DNA from: Branchiostoma floridae
Taxonomy: Eukaryota > Chordata > Leptocardii > Amphioxiformes > Branchiostomatidae
Assembly: GCF_000003815.2 (NCBI RefSeq)
Contig: NC_049995.1
Location: forward strand, 15,916,931 to 15,980,930
DNA length: 64,000 nt
Reading direction: 5' to 3'
Of this stretch, positions 34,477-45,200 are shown piece by piece. The notes below the pieces were generated by a model. That model did no database searches. It was given only the letters and a program-made list of their open reading frames with translations, and had not been told where the DNA came from. Each line of letters begins with the position of its first letter. The stretch's first letter is position 1. Position numbers and translations under genes: made by a program.

Positions 34477-37400
34477 CTTAAAACACAGTAAGAAATCGTC
34501 GATGAAGGTTAGACATCCAGGTAGTAAGATAAAAAAGACAATCGATACTCAAGCAACGGTTCACTATCTCCCGATCGTCGTTGACTAAAGGATTTGCAGT
34601 TTAAAGGTATTTAGCCAAATACTGACAATTTCATATGTAAATCTTGATTTAAAAGATAAACTAAATTCGTATGTGCATTTCAACAAGCAATTGGTCTAGT
34701 TAATTCCATCTTAAACCAGAACAGCGTTCGTTAATGACAAGGAAGACTCACCTGTGATACTTATTAAGCCATGTTTCGAGCTTCAAAGTTGTTAAAGCAC
34801 TATGCGGTTCATGGTTTGTACGTTTTTACAATACTACAGGGCTCGAAATACTGGGTGCATGTGCACCCAGGTGCACCCAAAATTGGAACTGTGCACCCAA
34901 ATATTTTATTAGGTTTATTTATGTAAAGATATCAAGTATACTAGTATACATCATATTCTTGACATCTAAGTGTCAGAAAGATAATGAAAATGTCTGTCAT
35001 GGTAGTTGTAATTGTTTAAGAATTTGAACTAAGTTTTGTTATTAGTTTTTTCTGACATTTACTTAAACTTAAGTGGTGCACCCAAAATTTTTTTGGTGCA
35101 CCCAATTTTTTGAGCTGGGTGCACCAGTGCACCTAATCCCAAAAATGAATTTCGAGCCCTGTACTATAATGTCCTTAATTTGTATGGATGCGATTGAATG
35201 TACAGCTATTCATCTTTCAAGAATCATCATCTATGGACTGAACCAAACTCTTGTGGTAAAAAAATGCATCTACTTACCACAACTTCTCCATTGGCATCTT
35301 TGTACTCTATTTCATCTCCGTTCTCCAAACCGTACGACAGTGTGTATGACGTCACCCACTGCTGTGTCGGTCCCCCCGGCCAGTCCGGGCTGGAGTTCCT
35401 CCCCTGTGTGACGATCCCGGTGACCAGCTGAGCGGACTCCAGGTCGATCAGAAGAAACTGTTTGTCGTCGTTGACTTTCGCACACCAGGCTCCGGCCTCG
35501 GTCGCCGTCTCTACGCAAGAGAACTTGGCGCGAGTGACGGAGGTCTGGACGCTGAGCACACTGGATGTCGTCACCACGATTGTGATAGTGGTGCTTGCAA
35601 ATACGGACTGTTTAGAAATAGTGGTAGTGATCGATGTCATCTTTGTTTTCATTTCTGACGTCAACTTTACCACCTGTGATTTGAATACCATTGCTTGCTC
35701 TATCGTTTGGATTCCATTTACGGATAGTTGTGCTTTCTTGGTAGATACAGACAGCTCCTCTTTGGTTGCCACTGATTTAGCCGACTCCTCTTTTTTGCTC
35801 ACCGCATCCCCCTTTTCCAATTTTTCGGTCTTAATGTCTACTGATGTACTGCTTTGTGCCCTTTTCTCTTCTACCTTTACGTCAACTGCTTTGGTCTCTT
35901 CGACTGCAGCATTGACTTCTTTAGTCTTTGATTCTCCCTTAACGGCATCCTTCGTTGTCAACTGATTAGCCTCTTGTGCAGTAAGTTCGGTCTTCTCCGT
36001 CTTAACAGCTGCTTTCGCCTCTTCTTTCTTGGTTTCCGTCTTAATTTCGTCTACTGTCTTTTCCGAGGCCTTCGTAACGTCTGTTTTCTCGCTGCTAGTA
36101 GCTTTGGCTGTCTCTTCTTTCTTGGTTTCTACCTTTTTGGCCTCTTCTTGCGTTTCGGATATCTCAGTTGCTGTTGCTTCCTTCTTTATCTCTACGCTCT
36201 CTTCCGCGGTAACTGTACTTTTCTCGGCCTGTGCGACTACCTCTGTCTCTTCTTTCTTGCTTTCTTCCTTTCCAGTCTCTTCCGTCGTCACTGATACCTT
36301 CATGTCTTCCTTTGTTTCAACCTTTTCTTCCTTGGCACTCTCAGTCTTTCCGACTACTTGGGCTACTGCTGTTGTCTCGTCGGTTTTGGTCTCTGACTTG
36401 GTGGCTTCTTCGTTTGTCAATGATACCTCTGTGGCAGTTTCTTCCTTCTTAGTGTCTACACTCTGTTGCGTGGTAACTTCAATCTTTCCTGTCTCTTTGA
36501 CATCTGTCGTTTCCTCTTTCTTGGTTTCTTTCTTTTGGTCTAAGGTTTCCTTAGCAGTTTCGTCCTTCGTTTCAGCTTTTCCTTCTTTGGTAACCACAGC
36601 CTTCTCGGCAACTTTGACTTCTTTGGACTCTTCTGTCTTGGTCTCTGCCTTTCCCTCTTCCTTCTCTTTGGTTGCAGTTATTTCCGTCTTGGTTTCTACC
36701 TCCTCCTTCGCTGTAACGTCAGCCTTTTCGACTACTGTTGTCTCTTCCGTCCTAGTAGCTACAGCCTTTTCAGTCTCTTCTTGTGTCACAGTTTTGTCCT
36801 TTTGGGTTTCTACACTATCTTCCGTGGTAACGTCAGTCTCTTTGGCTTCTGTGACTACAGCTGCTGTCTCTTCTTTCTTCGTTTCCTCCTTCATTGTCTC
36901 TTTCTGTGTTACTGATACCTCAGTTGTAGTTTCTTCCTTTGTTTCCACTTTCTCCTCCTTAGTAACCTCAGCCTTCTTGGTTTCTTTGGCTACTGTAGTC
37001 TCCGTCTTCTTACTTTCTGTCTTTTCAGCTTCTTCTTGTGACACGGACACTGCCACAGTCACAGTTTCTTCCTTTGTGGTTTCTACAGTCTGTTTCGTGG
37101 TAAGTTCAGTCTTCTCGGCCTCTGTGGCTGCTACAGTCTCTGCTTTCTTTGCTTCGACACTTTCTTCCTTCGTAACCTGAGTCTTCTCGGCTTCCGTGAC
37201 GGCTGTCGTCTCCTCTTTCTTGGTTTCAGTCTTTTCCTCTTCTTTCACTGATACCTCAGTCGTAGTTTCTTCCTTCTTGGTTTCCACTTTCTCTTCCTTG
37301 GTAACTTCAGTCTTCTTAGTTTCTTCAACTACTGCAGTATCTTCTTTATTGGTTTCTGTCTTTTCCTCCTCCTTCACAGATACCTCAGTTGCAGTTTCTT

Positions 37401-40400
37401 CCTTCTTGGTTCCTACACTCTCTTCCTTCGTAACCTCAATCTTCTCGGCTTCCTTGACTGATGTCGTCTCTTCTTTCTTGGTTTCAGTCTTTTCCTCTTC
37501 TTTAACTGACACCTCAGTCGTTGTTTCTTCCTTCTTAGTTTCTACACTCTCTTCCTTGGTAGCTTCAGTCTTCTTAGTTTGTTCAACTATTGCAGTATCT
37601 TCTTTCTTGGTTTCTGTCTTTTCTTCCTCCTTCACAGATACATCAGTCGCAGTTTCTTCCTTCTTGGTTTCTACACTCTCTTTCTTCGTAACCTCAGTCT
37701 TCTTGGCTTCCGTGACGGCTGTCGTCTCTTCTTTCTTGGTTTCTGTCTTTTCCTCTTCTTTAACTGACACTTCAGTCGCAGTTTCTTCCTTCGTTTCTAC
37801 CTTCTCTTCTGAAGTAACTTCAGTTTTCTTGGTGGACTCTTCCTGGACTATTGTTGTCTCTTCTTTCTTAGTTTCAGTCTTTTCAGTCTCTTCTTGTGAC
37901 ACAGATATCGCCTCAGTAACGGTTTCATCCTTTTTAGCTGCTACACTCTCTTCCTTGGTCTCCTCCACCTTGGTTTCTATTTTAGCATCTTCTTCTTTAG
38001 TTTCTTCTACAGTCTCTTCTTTCTTGGTATCTGCCTTTTTCGTCTCTTCTTGTGTCTTCTCCGTTTCTGCGACTAATTTTGTCTCTTCCGTTTTTTCGGC
38101 CTCTTCCTGCGTCACCGACACTTCAGTTTTAGTTTCTTCTTTCTTTGTCTCTGTACTTTCTTCCTTGGTAATCTCAGTCTTTTCAGCTTCTGTGATTGCT
38201 GTTGTCTCCTCTTTCTTGGTTTCTGTCTTTTCGTCTTCCTTAACTGATACCTCGGTCTCGGTTTCTTCCTTCTTTGTTTCTACACTATCTTCCTTCGTAA
38301 CCTCAGTCATCTTCTCGGTTTCCTTAACTACTGTCGTCTCCTCTGTCTTGGTTTCTGTCTTTTCCTCCTCCTTCACTGATACCTCAGTCTTGGTTTCTTC
38401 GCTTTCTTCCTTGGTAACTTCAGTTTTCTCCTTTTCTTGAACTACTGCTGTCTCCTCTTTCTTGGTTTCTACCTTATCCTCTTTCTTAACCTCGGTCGCA
38501 GTTTCTTCCTTGGCAACCTCAATTTTCTCGGTTTCTTTAACTACTTTGGTTTCCTCTTTTTTAGTGTCTGTCTTTTTTGTCTCTTCTTGCGTCACTGACT
38601 TCTCAGCTATAGTTTCTTCTATCTTGGTTTCTGCTTTCTCTTCTATGATAGCTTCAGTTTTCTCCGTTTCTTCAACTACTGTGGTTTCTTCTTTCTTTGC
38701 TTCTGTCTTTTCGCTCTCTTCCTTCGTCATTGAAACCTCAGTTGTAGTTTCTTCTTTCTTCGTTTCCACTTTTTCCTCAGTCTCGGTTTCTTTGACTGCT
38801 ATCTCTTCTGTTGAGGTTTCTTCCTTTTTGGTGTCTTGCTGCGTTATCTCAGTTTTAGTTTCTTCTTTCTTAGTTTCCACTTTTTCTTCAGTGGTAACTT
38901 CAGTCTTCTCCGTTTCGTCGACTGCTGTCGTCTCTTCCGTTGTTGATTCTTCCTTTTTGGTCTCTTCTTGTGTAACTGATACCTCCTCAGACACACTTTC
39001 TTTTGTCTTTGTCTCTACGCTTTGTTCCTCGACAACCTCAGTCTTCTCGGCTTCTGTCACTGAAGTCGTTTCTTCTGTCTTTGTTTCGTCCTTTTTGGTT
39101 TCCTCTTTTGTCACTGATACCTCAGTTTGTTCTTTCTTGGTCTCTGCGCTTTCTTCTGTGATGGTCTCAGTCTTTTCCGTTTCTTGAGCTACCGTTGTCT
39201 CTTCTTTATTGGTTTCTTCGATTTTGGTCTCTCCCTGCGTTACCGCCATCTCAGCTGTAGTTTCCTCTTTCTTAGTTCCTATTTCCTCTTTCGTCGAAGT
39301 CTCAGTCCTTTCAGTTTCTTCGACTGCTATAGTCTCTTCGGTTGTGGTCTCTGTCTTTTCGGTCTCTACCTGCGTTACCGTCACCTCAGTTGTAGTTTCT
39401 TCTTTCTTAGTTTCCTCTTTTTCTTTAGTCGTAACTTCAGCCTTCTTCGTTTCTTCGACTGCTGTTGTCTCTTCCGTTTTGGTTTCCTCCTTTTTCACCT
39501 GAGTTTGTTCTTTCTTGATCTCGGCAATCTCTTCTGTGATGGTCTCAGTCTTATCCGTTTCTTCGACTGTTGTCTCTCCTTTCTTGGTTTCTTCCTTTCT
39601 GGTCTCTTCCTTCGCTGATTCCTCTGTCACAGTTTCTTCCTTCTTTATTTCTACTTCCTCTTTCGTAGAAATCTTAGTCTTTTCAGTTTCTTCGACCGCT
39701 GTCATCTCTTCTGTTTTAGTTTCCGTCCTCTCGGTCTCTTCCTTCGTCATTGAAACCTCCGTTGTAGTTTCTTCTTTCTTGGTTTCCACTTTTTCTTCAG
39801 TGGTAACTTCAGCCTTCTTCGTTTCCTCGACTGCTGTCGTCTCTTCCATTGTGGTTTCTTCCTTTGTCACCTGAGTTTGTTCTTTCTTGGTCTCTATGCT
39901 CTCTTCTGTGATGGTCTCAGTCTTTTCCGTTTCTTCGACTGTTGTCTGTTCTTTCTTGGTTTCTTCCTTTTTGGTCTCTTCCTTCGCTGATTCCTCTGTC
40001 ACAGTTTCTTCCTTCTTTATTTCTACTTCCTCTTTCGTAGAAATCTTAGTCTTCTCGGTTTCTTCGACTGCTGTGGTCTCTTCTGTTGTGGTTTCTGTAG
40101 TATCGGTCTCTTCCTTCGTCATTGAAACCTCCGTTGCAGTTTCTTCCTTCTTGTTTTCAACTCTTTCTTCCGTGGTAACTTCAGTCTTCTTCGTTTCCAC
40201 GACTGCTGCTGTCTGTTCCGTCGTGATTTCCTCCTTTGCCACCTCAGTTTGTTCTTTCTTTATCTCTAAGCTCTCCTCTGTGATGGTCTCAGTCTTCTCG
40301 GCGCCTTCGACTGTTGTTTCTTCTCTCTTGGTCTCTTTCTTCGCTGATACCTCGGTCACAGTCTCTTCTGTTGTGGATTCTGTCTTTTCCGTCTCTTTCT

Positions 40401-40608
40401 GCGTTACGGACATCTCATTCGTAGTTTCCTCTTTCTTGGTTTTCACACTTTCTTCTGTGATGGTCTCAGTCTTTTCCGTCTCTTCGACTGTTGTCTCTCC
40501 CGTAATTGTTTCTGTGTTTTTCTCTTTTTCACCAGTCTCACGATCAGCCTTAGTGGTTTCTGCGGACGTAAAGTTACGATGTTGCTTGAGTGTTAATTTG
40601 GAGGCCAT
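34039..40608 (-). CDS. Glu/Lys/Thr-rich protein with C-terminal discoidin domain and basic tail
   Basis: Two exons, 40608-35278 and 34476-34039, phase 0 junction, about 1922 residues. Residues 1-1600 are a polyampholyte of Glu, Lys, Thr and Val without Cys, Trp or aromatic clusters. They are organised in imperfect units of about 40 residues around T-K-K-E-E-T and V-S-V-K-E-E-E-K-T-E, and are probably disordered. Residues from about 1660 form a linker and an F5/8 type C domain (A-G-A-W-C-A, L-L-I-D-L-E, V-T-G-I-V-T-Q-G-R, W-V-T-S-Y; then F-K-G-N-V-D-T-D-T-P in the second exon). The last 90 residues are basic, with S-K-R-K-K-K-S-S-R-K-K-K. No signal peptide is seen at the ATG, but an upstream exon joining at about 40614 (frame open) is possible. 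Function unknown. It shares its linker-discoidin plan with the neighbouring array. Confidence 0.75.
34837..35161. mobile_element. TIR element (MITE) in the intron
   Basis: 325 bp with 13-bp terminal inverted repeats 'cagggctcgaaat'; TACTA lies immediately on both sides. Internal 'gtgcaccca' motifs are repeated on both arms. TIR start CAGGG resembles hAT elements, but the 5-bp flank is shorter than the usual 8, so the superfamily is left open. Confidence 0.7.
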
Positions 40609-42098
40609 TCTTCGGCGTTGATACTGACCGTAAAGAGCGCATTGGATTTCAGTTAGAGTCGGATATTAGTGATTGTATCTGTAACCTGTTTGCTGGCACC
40701 TCGATTAAAGTGTGTATTAAGCTGGAATCGTTAAAGCAAGGTCATCAGTTAGTTTTTAAACAAGAAGCTTCACTCATATGTACGCACACGCATACCAACA
40801 AGACAGGTCTTAAGCAAGGTTTTAAACACAGAAACGACAGACAAGCATGCCCGAAACCTTTTCTTTATTCAACCTCCATAAAAGAAAATACAGCCATTGA
40901 TGTCATAGTCAATTTGATGGAAATAGTCAACAAAGACTGTAATGACTTGACATAGGCATAAGTAAGCAAGCTGCGAGCTGCAAGCTGCAAGCTGTCACCT
41001 ACTGTTGAGCTAACATTTGAGTTTACTCATTGTAACGTTCTTACTCTCCTGTCCACCTAATAATATCTTTTGGCTAAAGGCAATTGATATTTTACCCATG
41101 ACCCCAACGTATCCAACTCACATAACCCACATGCAAAATTATTGAATAAAGATAAAAAGTTTTTTTTTTCGTTAGACCCTCATAACGTCTTATTCAAGTT
41201 TGTTCATAAGCTTGAAAGTTGATCTTGTCGTTTCTTCAGGATGCGAAGCTGATGGTATATTCTGAGACGTAGTTTGGAGCCTTGGTGCGTGCATTGAGGA
41301 CCGCAATCTTACCCTGCAAAACCGGACCGAGGTGTGTTTAGGGACAACTAGAAAGTAAGGCGTTCATGGGAAGACTTGCCAAAGTTTAGGATAGGCAATA
41401 CCTTCACCAAATTCCCATTCAATTCTTAACACGTTTCCTTTTTTCCTATATTGCCAGACAAGTCTATCTTCAACAACAATCTTTCATGTAGAGTTTGCAC
41501 ATGTTATATGCTTAAATGAAGTATATACTAGTATATGGATCTCAAGAGTTGAGAAAATAAACCTATTACGATCAAAGTCAGCCTAGAGAAAGCAGAGAGC
41601 ATTACACCGCTGCTTTGTTAGATGTTTGGAAATGAAATGCAAGGAAAGTTCTAGATGTGCCTTTTGCAAATAGAAGGTACCAAGATGCCAGCAAACAGGC
41701 TACATATACATGTAGTAATGTACAGTTTATTTGTATGTTTTGATATGATCTTTAGATAAACGCTAAACCATTCCAATAAAGTAGGAAAACATTATTTTGG
41801 ACACTCTGTGCTCAAATAAACACCAGAGTTGTTATATCTTAGTATTAAGTCTAAGTACAATATAAAGTTGCAACGTATCGATTTATATTTTACTCACCCC
41901 CTCCCTTTGCTAACATGCATGAAAGTGCTTAAGGGTTCTGCGTTTTCATCTTGGTCTTTTTGTAACGGTATTACTTAGTATACGAATTTACAAATTTACA
42001 GATGTAACCGTGGATTCTTTCACAAAAGTTTGTATTCGTTAGACATGTGGTAAACATTGGTAAACTTCATTAATTTCAAGTAGAAGAATTTAACCCAC
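40609..42098. other. Between the two discoidin genes
   Basis: No confident exon. A weak candidate 3' exon of the array gene lies at about 41313: phase 1 from exon 42236-42099 meets a stop two bases in. The alternative frame, 25 codons ending at about 41239, would need a different donor. Short 'gcaagctgc' reiterations occur at 40970-40995. Confidence 0.35.
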
Positions 42099-42236
42099 CT
42101 GCGATCTCTCCTCCGTCAGTTGAGACTGCGGCGACCTTCTTCTCCAGCTCCACGATCTTCATCTTGTAGGTCCAGTTCTCTTTCGCGAAGCTCGTCAGCT
42201 GACTGGACCGGACGTGCACGAACTTGTCTTCTTTGT
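42099..42236 (-). CDS. Last recognised exon of the array gene, charged helix
   Basis: Phase 1-1 exon (cgacag acceptor, GTGGGT donor) with F-A-K-E-N-W-T-Y-K-M-K-I-V-E-L-E-K-K, probably helical. The termination exon is uncertain. Confidence 0.5.
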
Positions 42237-45200
42237 CTGTCGTTACCAGAACACAAGACGATAGTAAAATGGTAAGTAACTTTTGATATAATCTTAATGA
42301 TTCAATGGATCTGTATGATTTCCTTCAACATTATGTTTTTAGGTTAAGGTTCTGTGCTCATGTGTTACCTTAAATACAAACCATAGAAAGAAAGGTCCAA
42401 TCACAAGTAGGGTTTCTGGTGAATCAAATATCTAGTTTAGTAACTGGTGAAAGGTGGCGGTACCGGAAAAGCCTGCGCGTTTCCTAAATATATCCAGTCG
42501 CGTGATTTACTGCTACCTCGCATAGAAACATGGACCCCCAAAACCAAAACCGCTGATTCAATTCTAAGAGCTATGCTCCCTTAGTTCTTTACAATTTCCG
42601 CGAGTATAATTAATTTTGTTAACTACAAGAAGCAGCAAAATAAGTGCTATCAATATTGATAAGCTTTTGTAAGTGATAGGTTAACTCACCTGCCCAACCA
42701 AAGAACTTGACTTGCACAGTGTAGGGCTGTGCACCCCCGTGAGTCTCGGTGACAAGGAGCCTCCAGTACCGGCCCTCCCCGGTGAAGTCACCAAACACTT
42801 GTGCATCCTTACTCTCCGCTACCACATCAGCGAACGTCTTCACGTCTTTCCACTCGTACGGATCTGCCGTGGAAGACGTCTGGAGGGTGAACGTCTTAAT
42901 GTCGTGCGTCTTGTCCCCGAAGTTGGTGATGCTGATCTTGGTGAGGGTGAACGTCATCCGGAAGTCGTAGACGATGAACCACTCTTTGATGGTAGAGTCG
43001 TCCATGGCTTTCCAGTAGGTCTTAGTGCTGGTAACCAGGGTCTTGTTGGCGTCATACAGGACGCCTTCCTCTTCCACGGGTGTGCCGGAAGCCTCGATGG
43101 CCGTCGGTGGGTGTTGGGCGAACCATTCACCTGCACAAATATAGAGTGACATACATAAGTAAAGATAGAGTTTCACTGTAACAACATCACCAATGCTAAT
43201 ATACTTTATATGTAAGAGAAGGTAAAGGTAGCTCCATAGCCTTTTTGTAAGCTGAGGGGCAGTAAGTTGTTACCTACTTTGTCAAGGACACGGTATTGAA
43301 AGTTGATAACACCCCCGCCCCCCAACCACTTTTGCCTCCCCAACCAAAGTCAGGTACCCGTGTTTACACCTGGTTGGAGAAAGGAAAGCCTTTCCCATTA
43401 GGGCACAACATCAGTAGCATGGCAGGATTTTAACCCAGGACCTCTGGGTTCTCGACTAAATGCCATACATTTACCCCACACGACCCCTTACATGTAGCGG
43501 TAACGAATTCCATTTCGTTGCAAGTCTATAAGCAAATGACCATTTCACATTTAATGAAATTTCTTACCTTTTGAACCAAAGAAGTCGACGTTCGCGATGT
43601 TCGGCTGTTCTCCCCCGTGCGTGCTGGTGACCAGTAGCCGCCAGTACCGGGCAGTCGCCGAGAAGCAGCCGAACTCCTGCGGCTTCTTACTGCCAGGCTT
43701 CACCTTAAAGACAGAAGAAAAACATCCAGACTATGTACAATTTCCTGACAATAGACGTACCAACTACTAAGTATCTAATACCAGCTTAGACATGAACAAG
43801 AAATAGCCAAGCTTTTAAGTTTTTAACTAAGGATTGACGTGTCCAAATATTCGTACCTTCCTAGAACTATCGTAGATTGGAACTCGTTGCCATCAACTCC
43901 AACCGCATTTGAAGTCAGATGTGCAATGATTAGGTGTAAAAGGTTGTTCATTGCAGTATAACTAGCTTTTGTCGTGCCGCAAAAGCTTGGTGTGTTATGT
44001 CCATGGGCGATTATACCGACCATACGGATACAGAAGCTGACAGTGTGTTGCACCGAATGACATCTATACAGATACAAAAACGGAAGCTGTTGTGTTTCGC
44101 CGAGGGTTGTTATACCGGCTATACAGATACAGAAGCTGGTGTGTTCATAATGTTAAAGGGTGGTTATACCGGCTGCACAGACACAGACTTTGATACAGCT
44201 ACAGATACATACCTTTGCCACCTCCAGCACGTCTCCCCAGTGGTGCGGCTTGACGCATGCGGCCTTCTGCAGAATGAAGGACCTGACGTCATGAGTCGTG
44301 TCGCCGCAGTTCGCCAGGCGGAGCCGGCTCAGGGTGAAGCACGACTTGAAGTCGAAGACGATGTACCACCTGTTGGAGGTATTTCTTGATTATTTGCTTT
44401 TAAATATAGACAATGTGGCACTGCATGAAGTTAGTACAATCTTTTAACAGTGACCGGCATGCTAGATAGAGATGTCTGGAGCGGCATTATTCGTGGTACC
44501 TAGTACTTCAAGGATGTACGGAACTGTACTGATACAAAGAAATAAGATTGATAAAGTTAGTAATGATTTTCGCCGTCGGTCGATCCTACCCGCGATCGGG
44601 CCGTACCTAGGGCGACACGGAATGCCCCGTGTTGTACTAGTATCTTATTTATATCATGTCAACCCGAGGAAACTCAAGAGCAAAAGATGGCGCGCGCAAG
44701 CGAACTTGAACCGACCGAATCGACCTATGGAGACCCGGACTGTGCCGTAAAATACAGTCACACAGAGTTAGAAGCATGTCTTCAATGTAACGGCTTATGA
44801 ATTGAATGAAACTATATTTTGCTTGAGATTTCTATACATGTTTGGACATGGTGAACCTGTGCATCGGTTCAAACATAATTTCCGGAATTGAGCGTTTCTG
44901 ACCTGTTGAGGTGGCTCTTGCCGTCCACCACAGGAGACCAGTACAGCCCAGCTACCGGGTCCAGGACGTTTGCTGCCTCGCATTTCATGCCGTCCTTCTC
45001 CTCTGCAGTACCGGAGGACTCAATCACAAACGGCGGCTCGCGTCCGATCCAGCAACCTGTAGGGAAAAGGAACAGTATCGGCTGGGTGGATAATTGAAGT
45101 ATTGTATATTGTTGCCTCAACCAAATGCATGGCAGAAATCGTCTGATATGTTTCTGATAGCATTCAATTAAGAAGCAGCGGGCTAGTTTGACAATGCATG

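Noticed and set aside
36029-40621. Long + strand frames rich in Ser, Val and Phe opposite the Glu/Lys/Thr exon
   Set aside because: They are antisense shadows of a GAA/AAG/ACA-biased coding sequence; no start context, domains or splice sites of their own.
41235-41313. Terminal exon G-K-I-A-V-L-N-A-R for the array gene
   Set aside because: It needs phase 0, but the preceding exon ends in phase 1, which gives an immediate stop. Kept only as an uncertain alternative.
42712-43149. + strand 145-codon frame
   Set aside because: Antisense of the galactose-binding-like exon, which has proper - strand splice sites and homologous neighbours.
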